A program made the position numbers and the translations under genes. From assembly GCF_017792025.1 (NCBI RefSeq), contig NZ_CP046956.1:1302001-1366000 (forward strand): a DNA stretch of 64,000 nt, read 5' to 3'. Shown here piece by piece: positions 44,337 through 53,916 of this stretch. Positions within the stretch are counted from its first letter, which is position 1, and the number at the start of each line of letters is the position of its first letter. The notes beneath the pieces are model-generated. The model saw only the letters and a list, made by a program, of their open reading frames with translations, was not told where the DNA came from and did not search any database. Origin of the DNA: Sediminibacillus dalangtanensis. GTDB taxonomy: Bacteria > Bacillota > Bacilli > Bacillales > Amphibacillaceae.

Positions 44337-44954
44337 ATGAACCCAACACAGATAGTGAAAAGATTGCAGGACCATGAGCCGGCTGTATTAGGGAGTGAAG
44401 AATTTGCCAAGTTTGCTGTGCTGCTTCCGCTTATCGAAAAAGAAGGGGAGTTGCAAGTGGTATTTGAAGTCCGTTCCCATACGTTGAGAAGGCAGCCCGG
44501 CGACATTTGCTTTCCGGGTGGAAAAATTGATCCTGACGATGGATCAGCAAAAGAGGCTGCCATTCGGGAAACGGTGGAAGAACTAGGAATCAAATCGGAA
44601 GAGATAACGGAAGTTCATCCCATTGATTATATGGTTTCGCCTTTTGGCATGATTGTATATCCCTTTACAGGTTTTATGGACGAAAAGGCAAACATCAGCC
44701 TCAATCCGCAGGAGGTCGAGGAAATATTCACTGTACCGCTATCCTTCTTTTTAAAAACGAAACCTGTCATTCATGACGTCAATATGCACATCGAACCAAA
44801 GGAAGACTTTCCATTCGAATTGGTAGCCGGTGGAAGGGACTATGAGTGGCGGCCGTTAAAAATGGAAGAATATTTTTACCAATATGAGGACAAAGTTATT
44901 TGGGGACTGACGGCAAGAATAATTGCTCACTTTGCATCATTGGTGAATAGCTGA
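44337..44954 (+). CDS. NUDIX coenzyme A pyrophosphatase-like protein
   Basis: A 205-residue protein starting at ATG 44337 after agaggtg. The CoA-type signature FEVRSHTLRRQPGDICFPGG precedes the NUDIX box GGKIDPDDGSAKEAAIRETVEELGI, in which the REtVEElG acidic residues bind metal. These enzymes split CoA and acyl-CoA into phosphopantetheine and 3',5'-ADP. The upstream frame to 44253 overlaps the laccase promoter and was not used. Confidence 0.88.
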   Translation: MNPTQIVKRLQDHEPAVLGSEEFAKFAVLLPLIEKEGELQVVFEVRSHTLRRQPGDICFPGGKIDPDDGSAKEAAIRETVEELGIKSEEITEVHPIDYMVSPFGMIVYPFTGFMDEKANISLNPQEVEEIFTVPLSFFLKTKPVIHDVNMHIEPKEDFPFELVAGGRDYEWRPLKMEEYFYQYEDKVIWGLTARIIAHFASLVNS

Positions 44955-44970
44955 GTAAGAAAGGTGTGGA

Positions 44971-44999
44971 AGACTGTCACATAGGCAGTCTTTTTCTTC
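44971..44999 (+). terminator. Terminator after the NUDIX gene
   Basis: aagactgtc / gcagtctt stem with a T-rich tail (tttttctt). Confidence 0.75.
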
Positions 45000-45131
45000 T
45001 GCTTTTGCTCAATTTTGGGAAGAATAAAAGAAATATAAGTTGCAGGAAAAACACTACCATCTTCGTCAAAATAGGAGTATGATGAAGCAAAAAGTGTAGC
45101 TTCATGGCAATATGGAAAGGAAGTTTTATAA

Positions 45132-45800
45132 GTGAAACCTTCAAGAAAAGAATTCGCCATTATCGGGCTGGGCAGGTTCGGTGGAACCCTGTGCAAGGAA
45201 CTGGCCGAGTCGGATATCGATGTGTTGGCAATCGATAAAAGTCCGGAACGAATTCAGGAATACGCATCTATCGCCAGCCATGTTGTGGTGATGGATGCGG
45301 TGGATGAACAGTCGCTTCAATCTGTGGGCATCAGCAATTTTGACTGTGCTGTCATCAGTTTTGGAGAGGACATTCAATCCAGTATCCTTGCTTCCCTGTT
45401 GTTAAAAGAAATGGGGATGAAGAAAGTATGGGTAAAGGCCCGGAATGAAAGTCATCAAAAGGTTTTAGAGAAAATTGGAGTCGATAAGATCATCAACCCG
45501 GAGCAAGATATGGCAAAGCGGATCGCCCATCATATTGTCTCCGATCAAATTGTCGACTATATCGAGTTATCGAAACGACATAGCATGATGGAGGTAATTG
45601 CGACAAAGAACATGGTGGGCAAAGCGATCGGAAATCTGGATATTACGAGGAAGTATTTTTGCCGCACGATTGCAATCAAAAAAGATGAAGAAACCCTCGT
45701 GATGGAACCGTCTCTTGATACGAAAATCGAGCATGGGGACATACTCATTATCATGGGAGAAAATGAACGGTTGAACCGATTGGAAGTAGGGGGGGTATAG
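45132..45800 (+). CDS. KtrA/KtrC-type potassium channel regulatory subunit
   Basis: A 222-residue cytoplasmic RCK protein. N-terminal Rossmann domain with AIIGLGRFGGTLCKEL and the acidic DVLAIDKSPE; C-terminal RCK_C domain about 138-220 (HSMMEVIATKNMVGKAIG, GDILIIMGENERLNRLE). Binds nucleotides and c-di-AMP in relatives, gating a KtrB/D potassium pore. No pore gene is adjacent, the usual state for ktrC in Bacillus. GTG start at 45132 after ggaaaggaag. Confidence 0.88.
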   Translation: MKPSRKEFAIIGLGRFGGTLCKELAESDIDVLAIDKSPERIQEYASIASHVVVMDAVDEQSLQSVGISNFDCAVISFGEDIQSSILASLLLKEMGMKKVWVKARNESHQKVLEKIGVDKIINPEQDMAKRIAHHIVSDQIVDYIELSKRHSMMEVIATKNMVGKAIGNLDITRKYFCRTIAIKKDEETLVMEPSLDTKIEHGDILIIMGENERLNRLEVGGV

Positions 45801-45954
45801 CACCATGACAGTGTCCCATGACAAATTTCCTTGTTTTTATGCCATTTCCTCTGCATTACTTTATAGGCAGTTCAGTTAAAAAAATTATTCCTATGAAAAC
45901 GGAGTCCATATATAAACGCAAACATATATGCAAGCTGAAAAAGAACAATAGAAA

Positions 45955-45992
45955 AAAAGCTGCTTCCTTAAGAAGCAGCTTTTTTCTATCCA
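45955..45992. terminator. Terminator of the Bcr/CflA gene
   Basis: aaaagctgcttc / gaagcagctttttt stem with a cttaa loop; the right arm overlaps the end of the minus-strand gene. Confidence 0.85.
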
Positions 45993-47194
45993 TTTACCTT
46001 TGCTGGTTTCTTTGTCAACGTGAAAAAGGCGGTAAAACCGATAAAGGAACTAATAAACAGAATCAATCCCATCGGCACTGCAGAAGTTTCATCCATTCCT
46101 ACAAGCGGTGAAGCTACTGATCCGATTAACAGTGGAAGCAATCCCAACACTGCACTAGCGCTGCCGGCGCGATGGCCTTGATGCTCCATTGCCAGCGTAA
46201 ACGAACTGGTCAAGGTCATTCCCATGGTGGTCATGTAAATGAAAATGGCAATGACCAGTAGTGTAAGCGGACCTTCGATGATACTGATGAACAAAATAAT
46301 AGCTGTCGCAGTAGCGGCGGTGCAAACTGCGATTCGAAGTAAATTCCGTTCGTGGATGATGCCGCCAAAACGTCCGACAATCGAACTTCCAGACATTATC
46401 GCCAGACCGTTAATCCCGAATAATATACCAAATACTTGCGGGGAAACGCCATAGATTCCCTGGTAAACAAACGGCGTACCGGATACATAGGCAAAACTTC
46501 CTCCGTGGACAAAGCCGACAATAATCGCATAGCCGATAAACGAGCGATCTTTAAATAAGCTTCCCATCGTTTTAATGGTATTACCAATAGAACTTGGAAT
46601 CCGCTTTTCTGGTGGTAAAGTCTCCTTCAACCGGAAGAATACTGTCATCACGATCAACAATCCGAGAAGGCTCAGGAAATAAAAAATCGTGTGCCAGCTG
46701 GCAAAAGGGAGCAACAGAATGGCACCGCCTGCCATCGGGGCGATCATCGGCGCGGCCGCGAGAATGACCATTAACAAGGCATAAAACTTAGTCAGTTCTC
46801 TTCCGGTAAAGACGTCCCTTACGACGGCACGGGATAGGACAACACCTGCAGAGGCAGTCATCCCCTGTAAAAAACGGGCAGCAATCAGTGTGAAAATATT
46901 AGGTGCAAATGCACAGAGTATCGATGCCAGGGCAAATAACGTGATTCCGATTAAAAGAGGCTTGCGTCTCCCGACTGCATCACTGATCGGTCCAATGATT
47001 ACCTGGCCGGTAGCCAGCCCAATCAAACAGGTCGTCAAGCTAAGCTGGACAAGCGAAGCACTTGCATGTAAATCGGAAGCGATATCCGGAAAGCTGGGTA
47101 AATACATATCAATATTCAGCGGTCCCATAATGGCAAGCATTCCAAGTAATAAAGCGAGCGAAAGACGCTCTTTTCCAGTTGGATTTTGCAGCAT
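45986..47194 (-). CDS. Bcr/CflA family drug efflux MFS transporter
   Basis: A 402-residue antiporter with 12 predicted segments, started at ATG 47194 (MLQNPTGKERLSLA). The family beginning IMGPLNIDMYLPSFPDIA and loop GPISDAVGRRKPLLIG (MFS motif A) are clear, followed by LQGMTASAGVVLSRAVVRD (motif B/C region). Exports chloramphenicol, bicyclomycin or similar compounds in relatives; substrate here unknown. Confidence 0.9.
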   Translation of the reverse strand: MLQNPTGKERLSLALLLGMLAIMGPLNIDMYLPSFPDIASDLHASASLVQLSLTTCLIGLATGQVIIGPISDAVGRRKPLLIGITLFALASILCAFAPNIFTLIAARFLQGMTASAGVVLSRAVVRDVFTGRELTKFYALLMVILAAAPMIAPMAGGAILLLPFASWHTIFYFLSLLGLLIVMTVFFRLKETLPPEKRIPSSIGNTIKTMGSLFKDRSFIGYAIIVGFVHGGSFAYVSGTPFVYQGIYGVSPQVFGILFGINGLAIMSGSSIVGRFGGIIHERNLLRIAVCTAATATAIILFISIIEGPLTLLVIAIFIYMTTMGMTLTSSFTLAMEHQGHRAGSASAVLGLLPLLIGSVASPLVGMDETSAVPMGLILFISSFIGFTAFFTLTKKPAKVNG

Positions 47195-47314
47195 GAATAC
47201 CAAACACCTTTCATCAATCGATCAATCTTTTTCTTTAAATATCAATAGATTATAGTCTAATTCAGAAAGGCGTGGCTGTCCATTGAATCATTCTGTCTTT
47301 TTGAAATCAGGCTA

Positions 47315-47366
47315 AAAAACACAGGCAACTGTCGAAGGATAAACGACAGCTGCCTGTGTTTTTTCT
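47315..47366. terminator. Strong terminator after a small minus-strand gene
   Basis: aaaaacacaggca ... tgcctgtgttttt with inner ctgtcg / cgacag pairs. It sits directly at the 3-prime end of the 48-residue gene. Confidence 0.9.
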
Positions 47367-47511
47367 ACATTAAATCATAAACGGATTCTTCTAAATAGAG
47401 CCAGTGGTAGTACTCCACTTCCGCGTCCGTCATGTTGTTCACTTCGTTTTCGTTAAGAGATGCCAATTCGCATAAATCTTGTTCCAGATTATTCCGAAGG
47501 GCTTGGCTCAT
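47365..47511 (-). CDS. 48-residue acidic small protein
   Basis: Starts MSQALRNNLEQDLCEL at ATG 47511 with aaaggag about 8 bases upstream. Acidic, no hydrophobic segment; the core NENEVNNMTDAEVEYYHWLY resembles short BH0509-type proteins of Bacillaceae. Has its own strong terminator, which supports it as a real gene. Function unknown. Confidence 0.65.
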   Translation of the reverse strand: MSQALRNNLEQDLCELASLNENEVNNMTDAEVEYYHWLYLEESVYDLM

Positions 47512-47833
47512 TATAAAGTCTCCTTTGTATAAGATGGTTTTGGTATTTAGATAATTTGTTCTACTTACTATATATCTCATTCTGAGATAAATAAAATATC
47601 ATTTTTCGATTGATTTTCGTTGTATGATGCTAAAGTGATATTTAAAGATTATTTGAGACATTTTAAGCAGTTTACCTTTCTTATAGGAAGAGAATTAGGG
47701 AAAGAATGAACGGCCGCTTATTTTAGAGCATTTATTCTAAAAGATTCTCACTTTTTGCACAAAATGTATAAACTACGACATAGCTTGAATGCGGCTTCTT
47801 TACTTCTTACTTTTGTTGAGTTGGAGTTCGATG

Positions 47834-47953
47834 CTGCGAAAATACCCTGCGCTTTCCGCGGGCGGCTGGTGAACTTCCTCGAGCTGACGCTCTGCGGGAT
47901 CTCACCGAGGCCTTTCCTCCCGCAGGAGTCTTCGGGTATTTTCTTCGCTAGGA
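47834..47953. repeat. Dispersed repeat C
   Basis: Bounded by inverted ends aaaataccc / gggtatttt, containing gcgctttccgcgggcgg and cccgcaggagtcttcgg. This wording is shared with a repeat type I recall in many Bacillus genomes. Non-coding. Confidence 0.7.
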
Positions 47954-48172
47954 ACAGCTTTCTGTTTAGAAACGCGTGTACTGGACATTTTTTTATTCAT
48001 GGTCATCCATGCACCGTATCATCAAAAGATTGCTAGGAAAACAAGCAGAAAGTCCAAGAACAGGAGAAAAGACGGAAACTCCAACTGTCTTTTTATGAAA
48101 AGAAGTACCTATTTCCTGACAAACGTTTTTAAGATGGCTTGTTGGTTAAGCCTACGCTTCCTTTAATCTGCA

Positions 48173-48312
48173 TGCCACTTAGCGCAGGTAGCATGCACAG
48201 ACTCCTGCGGGAACAGCACGAGCTGAAGATCCACTTGGTAAAGCGGCTTTCTTTACCAAGTTAGCTGAAGCCGTGCCCGCGGAAAGCGAAGTATGCTACC
48301 GAAGCGGTGGTT
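48173..48312. repeat. Dispersed repeat D, opposite orientation to C
   Basis: Ends ggtagcat / atgctacc; inside, gactcctgcgggaacagc and gcccgcggaaagcgaag mirror the landmarks of repeat C. The centre forms an 11-bp perfect stem acttggtaaag / ctttaccaagt. Confidence 0.7.
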
Positions 48313-48620
48313 AGCACGCTTTTTGAATAGGCAATGGAACTTCCCATTACAGTTACTGCGAAGTTTCTATCAACTGTAAAAAGACTAAGACGCATAAAGT
48401 CGGCGAGAAGAATTAAAATGTAAGGCAAAAACAAAAGGGAAAGGAAGCGCCTTCATTGACTTCTTCTATATAGGGGAGTTATACTTTTCATCAAAGGTAT
48501 CCATCCTTGCATGATAAGCAAGGGACATTTTGGGGCTTTACTAAATCGATTTAGTGAAAAGTGTTAATAAGAAAGAGCTTTCTTTGACCTAAGGAAATTG
48601 CGATAATATGCACATTTTAA

Positions 48621-48634
48621 TTGAAAACGCTTCA
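48621..48634 (+). promoter_or_regulatory. Weak cre-like site before an oxidoreductase
   Basis: ttgaaaacgcttcac has the central CG and symmetric tgaa/ttca arms but departs from the 14-base cre spacing. It lies about 40 bases before the start at 48673. Tentative. Confidence 0.35.
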
Positions 48635-48672
48635 CTGACGTGGAGAGAAATCTTTAAGGGGGATGATGTACA

Positions 48673-49644
48673 ATGCCACAACAAAACTGGGGAATTCTAG
48701 GTCCTGGGACAATTGCCAGGGAATTTGCGGTTGCAATAAACGAAGTAAATGGAAAAATCGCCGCAGTTGGAGGTAGAAAGCTGGAAAAAGCCCAACAATT
48801 TGCCGAGGAATTTAACATCGACAAAGTTTACGGCAGTTATGATGAACTATTGCAAGATGAGAATTTGGACATAATTTATATTGCAACACCTCACACGTTT
48901 CATTATCAATATATCATGGAGAGTCTAAGACAAAATAAGCATGTTCTTTGTGAAAAATCAATTACCGTCAATTCGAAGCAGCTCCAGGAAATTGTCGAGT
49001 TGGCAGAAGAAAAGAATCTGGTAGTTGCTGAGGCCATGACGATATTCCATATGCCGGTGTACCGGAAAGCAAGGGAAATCTTGCAGTCTGGTAAACTGGG
49101 AAAACTGCGAATGATTCAAGTGTCACATGGGAGTTACAAAGACCCCGATCCTGCCAACCGGTTCTTCAACCCGGACCTGGCTGGCGGGGCTATGCTGGAT
49201 ATAGGAACGTATGCTTTATCCTTGTCCCGTTTTTTCTTATCCGAGCAGCCTGACTACGTAGAGAGTACAGTGAAAAAATTTCAAACCGGAGTGGACGAAC
49301 AAGTAGGTATTCTGTTGAAAAATAAAGCAGATGAAATGGCGACCATTTCGATGACACTGCGGGCGATCATGCCGAAAACCATATTGGTGGCAGGGGAAGA
49401 GGGATACATTAAAGTCGATGACTATCAACGCCCGACCAAGGCGACGATTTATTATACCCCAGAGGACCGGACAGAGGTAATCGAAGCAGGCGAATCGGAA
49501 AAAGCATTCCATTACGAAGTAGAAGCTATGAATGATTACGTTGCGAATAACCGTAGAAATGATACGCTGCGACTATCTGTTGATGTCATGAAATTGATGG
49601 ACGAAGTTCGTAAGCAAGGCAATGTGCGTTATTCTTTTGAATGA
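48673..49644 (+). CDS. Gfo/Idh/MocA family oxidoreductase (3)
   Basis: A 323-residue dehydrogenase; Rossmann motif WGILGPGTIAREFA with the alternative GxGxI form, EKS instead of EKP in HVLCEKSITVNS, then FHMPVYRKAREI and GGAMLDIGTYALSLSRF. Resembles the dimeric dihydrodiol dehydrogenase / glucose-fructose-oxidoreductase-like branch rather than the two copies at 14-17 kb. The Pro-to-Ser change in the EKP motif is notable but the lysine remains. Single gene. Substrate unknown. Confidence 0.85.
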   Translation: MPQQNWGILGPGTIAREFAVAINEVNGKIAAVGGRKLEKAQQFAEEFNIDKVYGSYDELLQDENLDIIYIATPHTFHYQYIMESLRQNKHVLCEKSITVNSKQLQEIVELAEEKNLVVAEAMTIFHMPVYRKAREILQSGKLGKLRMIQVSHGSYKDPDPANRFFNPDLAGGAMLDIGTYALSLSRFFLSEQPDYVESTVKKFQTGVDEQVGILLKNKADEMATISMTLRAIMPKTILVAGEEGYIKVDDYQRPTKATIYYTPEDRTEVIEAGESEKAFHYEVEAMNDYVANNRRNDTLRLSVDVMKLMDEVRKQGNVRYSFE

Positions 49645-50014
49645 ATAGGATGTTTATAAGGGCGTCGCATGGAAGGATATTCTGTGTGGCGCTTTTTTGC
49701 GTTATATAAGATCTACCAACTATATTGGACGACAGGTTGGAATGGAACGATTAATAAGACCTCCGTTCTGTAGGAAGCATTTTTGGTGACAAAAGATGCA
49801 GTGGGAATAAGGATAGGATTGTATTGGGTAATCTTGTAACTTGTTTACATGTGACTCAAGAAGATCGGCAGTCGCTGAAACCAAAACGGTTTTCATTCCG
49901 TAAGAAAGAGGGAGGAGCAAAAAATGAATAGGCTGCCTTTCATTCTTCGTCGAGAAAAGAGACTATGGTAGAATGAAAGCAGTGTGTAAATGAAAGGTTT
50001 AGAGGGGGAGAAGA
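49645..50014. other. Intergenic stretch before the UPF0182 gene
   Basis: About 370 bases with no convincing gene. It presumably holds the oxidoreductase terminator and the promoter of the next gene; I could not fix either with confidence. Confidence 0.4.
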
Positions 50015-52822
50015 GTGGAAAATCAAACGTTTAACATGAATACCCAACAGAAGGCAAAGCTGAAGAAATTCGGCGGATTCTTCGGGAAATTGATTGGTTT
50101 CCTTGTCATATTATTGATTCTGGGCGTTTTGTCATTGCACTGGATCACCGATTATATATGGATGGATTCGCTAGGGTTTAAGCAGGTGTACACAACAATC
50201 CTCGGCAGCAAGGTACTACTTGGCGTAATCGGGTTTGTTGTATTTGCGGCGTTGACCTGGATAACGGCAGCATGGATCCGGAAATCGTTCTTGAAACAAT
50301 TTAATCCATCACAGTTGCCGTCATTGATACGCAGCAAGCGATTGAGTATATTCACCATTCTATGCATTTCATTGTTTGTGGGATTCATCGGAAGCAGTAT
50401 CGTACAAGGATTCGGCTGGGAGCTTTGGTTGAAGTTTCTTAACCATACTTCATTTAATATAACCGATCCGCATTTTGGTATGGATATTTCGTTTTATATG
50501 TTTATTTTGCCGTTTGTTCAATTTGCGGTGAATACACTGATCGGTTTAGCGTTCTTTTTGCTGCTTGCCGAAATCGGAGCTTATTCCGTTTTCCATATGT
50601 ATCGAATCAGCCGTTCCGCGCAACTGCAACTTGGAATTACTTTGGGAAGCATTGGTTTATTGATGGCTGTATCCCATGTGCTTGAACCATATAGCACGAT
50701 GCTGACCAATAAGGTCAACCTCTTCCAAGAGAGCGTCGTACATGGTATGAGCTATACCGACAAAGTTATCAACATCCCTGCGGCCTACGTCATGGCCGCT
50801 GTCGCCGTGATTGGCACAGTTTGGGTGATCGTCTCGCTTATGCGCGGACGATTGAAGGCAATGCTGATACCGGTTATTGCTTATATGGCGATTGGTGTCG
50901 TAGCAGAAGGGGCTTCCATCATTGTGCAAAATTATGTCGTGTCTCCTAACGAATTTTCGAAAGAAAGTCCTTATTTGGAACATAACCTGGAATTTACCCG
51001 GGTAGCTTACGACCTGGATAACATTGAAGAATTTGAACACCCGGGGAACGAGTCGCTTGATCAAGCAATGGTCGAACGCAATGAACTGACGATCAATAAT
51101 GTGCGGATCAATGATGCAAGGCCGATTCTCGATATATACAATCAATTGCAAACCTTCCGGACTTACTATCAATTCAATGACATAGATATCGACCGTTATC
51201 AAATCGACGGCGAGTATCAACAAGTATTTCTTGGTGCCAGGGAATTGAACACCGTCGATCTGCCTTCTCAGGCGAAAACATGGGTGAACGAAAACCTGCG
51301 TTATACACACGGTTACGGCATCGCAATGAGTGACGTGAATCAAATTACCTCGCAGGGACAGCCGGAATATTTACTGAAAAATGTTCCTTCAGAAGGTGCT
51401 ATGGACGTGGAGAGACCTCAGATTTATTTTGGGGAAGAAAACTATGATAACGTCATCGTGAATAGTGAAGTGGATGAATTCGACTATCCTGCCGGCGATG
51501 AAAATATGTCGACCAGGTACGAAGCGGATAAAGGGATAGCTTTATCAGGTTTAAACAGGCTGCTGTTCGCCTTGGACGCTGGTTCGTTTAGAATGTTCGT
51601 TTCTGATCAGTTGAACAGTGACAGCCAGCTGTTGGCAACGCGTAACATTATGGACCGAGTCGAGCGGATAGCACCGTTCTTGGAATATGATGAAGACCCT
51701 TATATTTTTGTCCGCGATGATGGCAGCATGGCATGGATGATCGATGCTTATCTGACAGCAGATCGTTATCCGTATTCCGAAGCACATCAAGGTAATGAAA
51801 GCTATATCCGCAACTCGGTAAAAGTGACGGTGGATGCTTACAGCGGGGAAGTCCATTTTTATGCAGCCGAGCCGGACGAACCGCTGCTTCAAACCTATCA
51901 AAAGATGTTCCCGGATTTGTTTACCGAAGAAATACCGGAAGACGTTGCGGCGCATTTCCGGTACCCGATCGATATGTTTAAAATCCAGGCGAAAATGTAT
52001 GGTACGTACCACATGTCCAATCTGGAAGTATTCTACAATCGGGAAGATTACTGGCAATTTCCAACCGAGAAATATTTCAATGAAGATGTAGAAATGGAGC
52101 CGTATTATATTACAATGAAGCTTCCGGAAGCGGAAGAGGAAGAGTTTGTGCTGATGATGCCTTATACACCGAGAAACAGACAAAACATGGTGGCATGGAT
52201 GGGTGTCCGAAACGATGGGGAGAATTATGGCGAGACTTTTGTCTATCGTTTTCCGAAGCAGCGGAACGTATATGGTCCGCAACAAATTGAAAACCGGATC
52301 AATCAGGATAGTACGATTTCCCAACAGTTGAACTTATGGTCTCAGGGTGGATCGGAAGTCATCCGCGGAAATCTGCTGGCCATTCCGCTTGAGGATACCG
52401 TCATCTATGTGGAACCGATATACATCGAGTCTTCCAACGAAACCTCATTGCCTGAAGTAAAGCAAATCATTCTAGCCTATGGCGATGAAATCGTCATGGA
52501 ACCGACTTTTGATCAGGCGATGGAGCGGATGCTCGGCTTGATTGACCCGAATGTCGAACTTGATGAGGGAGAAGGCGGCACAGACGGCAATGATCAAGTA
52601 GATGAAATCATGGGATCAGAACAGATTTTGGAAGAAATTTCTTCTTTGTTCGACCAATACCAGCAGGAAATGTCTGAAGGTAATTGGGAAAAAGCTGGTG
52701 CGATCATGTCGCAGATCGAAGAACGGTTGAGTGAAAGGGAAGACCAACAAGCAGAGACAGAAGGAACAGAACAGACGGAGGATCCACCAGAACAAGCTGG
52801 TGATGAAGACCAGCAGGATTGA
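50015..52822 (+). CDS. UPF0182 family large membrane protein
   Basis: A 935-residue protein. About seven hydrophobic segments occupy residues 20-320 (first GFFGKLIGFLVILLILGVL), with the family stretch YIWMDSLGFKQVYTTIL. The remaining 600 residues form a large extracytoplasmic region including NNVRINDARPILDIYNQL, YTHGYGIAMSDVNQI and MPYTPRNRQNMVAWM. The tail (from about 870) is acidic and Gln-rich (EGTEQTEDPPEQAGDED). GTG start after agaggggga. The family is widespread in bacteria without known function. Monocistronic with its own terminator. Confidence 0.92.
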   Translation: MENQTFNMNTQQKAKLKKFGGFFGKLIGFLVILLILGVLSLHWITDYIWMDSLGFKQVYTTILGSKVLLGVIGFVVFAALTWITAAWIRKSFLKQFNPSQLPSLIRSKRLSIFTILCISLFVGFIGSSIVQGFGWELWLKFLNHTSFNITDPHFGMDISFYMFILPFVQFAVNTLIGLAFFLLLAEIGAYSVFHMYRISRSAQLQLGITLGSIGLLMAVSHVLEPYSTMLTNKVNLFQESVVHGMSYTDKVINIPAAYVMAAVAVIGTVWVIVSLMRGRLKAMLIPVIAYMAIGVVAEGASIIVQNYVVSPNEFSKESPYLEHNLEFTRVAYDLDNIEEFEHPGNESLDQAMVERNELTINNVRINDARPILDIYNQLQTFRTYYQFNDIDIDRYQIDGEYQQVFLGARELNTVDLPSQAKTWVNENLRYTHGYGIAMSDVNQITSQGQPEYLLKNVPSEGAMDVERPQIYFGEENYDNVIVNSEVDEFDYPAGDENMSTRYEADKGIALSGLNRLLFALDAGSFRMFVSDQLNSDSQLLATRNIMDRVERIAPFLEYDEDPYIFVRDDGSMAWMIDAYLTADRYPYSEAHQGNESYIRNSVKVTVDAYSGEVHFYAAEPDEPLLQTYQKMFPDLFTEEIPEDVAAHFRYPIDMFKIQAKMYGTYHMSNLEVFYNREDYWQFPTEKYFNEDVEMEPYYITMKLPEAEEEEFVLMMPYTPRNRQNMVAWMGVRNDGENYGETFVYRFPKQRNVYGPQQIENRINQDSTISQQLNLWSQGGSEVIRGNLLAIPLEDTVIYVEPIYIESSNETSLPEVKQIILAYGDEIVMEPTFDQAMERMLGLIDPNVELDEGEGGTDGNDQVDEIMGSEQILEEISSLFDQYQQEMSEGNWEKAGAIMSQIEERLSEREDQQAETEGTEQTEDPPEQAGDEDQQD

Positions 52823-52824
52823 TA

Positions 52825-52862
52825 GAAAGGAGCTTCCTTGTCAGGGGGAGCTCCTTTCTTGT
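52825..52862 (+). terminator. Terminator after the UPF0182 gene
   Basis: gaaaggagct / agctcctttc, ten perfect pairs, followed by ttg. Confidence 0.85.
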
Positions 52863-52952
52863 AGCTGTTGGGAGTCCTGCAATATGGTGCACGGATAGTC
52901 GGGTATCGGTTTTCTTTACCTGCTATTCTTTAGGAGAAAGGAGGGGCATCCT

Positions 52953-53828
52953 TTGGATTCATTAAAATTAATGAATGAGGCAATGAGGTATATTGAAGAT
53001 CACTTGACAGAGGAAATGGTTATGGAGGAAGTGGCAAGGCAGGCATTATGTTCGGAATATCATTTCAAGCGGATGTTTTCTTTTTTGGCGGGAGTTTCCC
53101 TCTCTGAATATATTCGCCGGAGACGTCTGTCTCTTGCTGCGTTCGACCTGCAATACGGTCAGGAAAGAATTATTGATATAGCCTTGAAATATGGATACCA
53201 GTCGCCGGATGCATTTACAAGAGCTTTTCAACATTTGCATGGTATCACCCCGTCAGCTGCCAGAAAACTTGGCCATTCCTTAAAAGCTTATCCACCGATG
53301 TCCTTCCAGCTTACCATTAAAGGAGGAAGAGAAATGGATTACAGGATTGAAGAAAAACCGGCATTTCGTGTTGTCGGGATCACCAGGAGAGTCCCTATTG
53401 TTTTTCAAGGAGTAAATCCGGATATCGCTGCAATGTGGAAGTCGTTGAATCAGGAACTGATCGATCAAATCAAGGATTTATCCAATGTGGAGCCATACGG
53501 ACTCATTCAAGCGTCGACCAATTTTTCGGAAGGGCGCATGGAAGAGAAAGGAGAACTTGATCACTATATTGGTGCTGCGTCCACGAGGGACTGTCCTGAT
53601 AACCTGGCAAAGCTTGAAGTGGCTGCGGGCACGTGGGCAGTATTCAGAGCGGTCGGTCCATTCCCGGAAACACTGCAGAACATATGGGGACGTATCTATG
53701 CGGAATGGTTTCCGTCTGCTGGTTACCAGCAAAGACAAGGGCCGGAAATTTTGTGGAACGAGAATATGGATACCGATGCACCGACATTTACCAGTGAAAT
53801 ATGGATACCGGTGGAAAGAAAAAAGTGA
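52953..53828 (+). CDS. AraC family regulator with GyrI-like effector domain
   Basis: A 291-residue protein with TTG start at 52953 after aaggagg. Two helix-turn-helix motifs fill residues 8-105 ([46 protein letters not shown]). A GyrI-like small-molecule-binding domain follows from about 128 ([18 protein letters not shown]) to the end (EIWIPVERK). Such proteins (Rob/SoxS-like with a GyrI module) respond to drugs or hydrophobic compounds. Target genes unknown. Confidence 0.9.
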   Translation: MDSLKLMNEAMRYIEDHLTEEMVMEEVARQALCSEYHFKRMFSFLAGVSLSEYIRRRRLSLAAFDLQYGQERIIDIALKYGYQSPDAFTRAFQHLHGITPSAARKLGHSLKAYPPMSFQLTIKGGREMDYRIEEKPAFRVVGITRRVPIVFQGVNPDIAAMWKSLNQELIDQIKDLSNVEPYGLIQASTNFSEGRMEEKGELDHYIGAASTRDCPDNLAKLEVAAGTWAVFRAVGPFPETLQNIWGRIYAEWFPSAGYQQRQGPEILWNENMDTDAPTFTSEIWIPVERKK

Positions 53829-53837
53829 CCTATCAAA

Positions 53838-53874
53838 GAGGGCTGTTTTATCAGCTCTCTGTTTATTTTTATAT
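53838..53874 (+). terminator. Terminator after the AraC gene
   Basis: agagggctg / cagctctct stem with a ttttat loop followed by gtttattttta. Confidence 0.75.
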
Positions 53875-53916
53875 GGTAAACTAGACAAAAATATGGCTGG
53901 TGAAGGAGTGTGGAAG

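Larger units (their letters stand above)
47580..48660. other. Kilobase without genes, containing two repeat elements
   Basis: About 1.08 kb with no convincing coding sequence. It contains repeats C (47834-47953) and D (48173-48312) and, near its end, a weak cre-like sequence. The remaining bases show no motif I can name. Confidence 0.6.

Noticed and set aside
51551..52324. 257-codon minus-strand frame inside the UPF0182 gene
   Set aside because: Long antisense frames are common in GC-balanced genes; no start signal or family features were seen.
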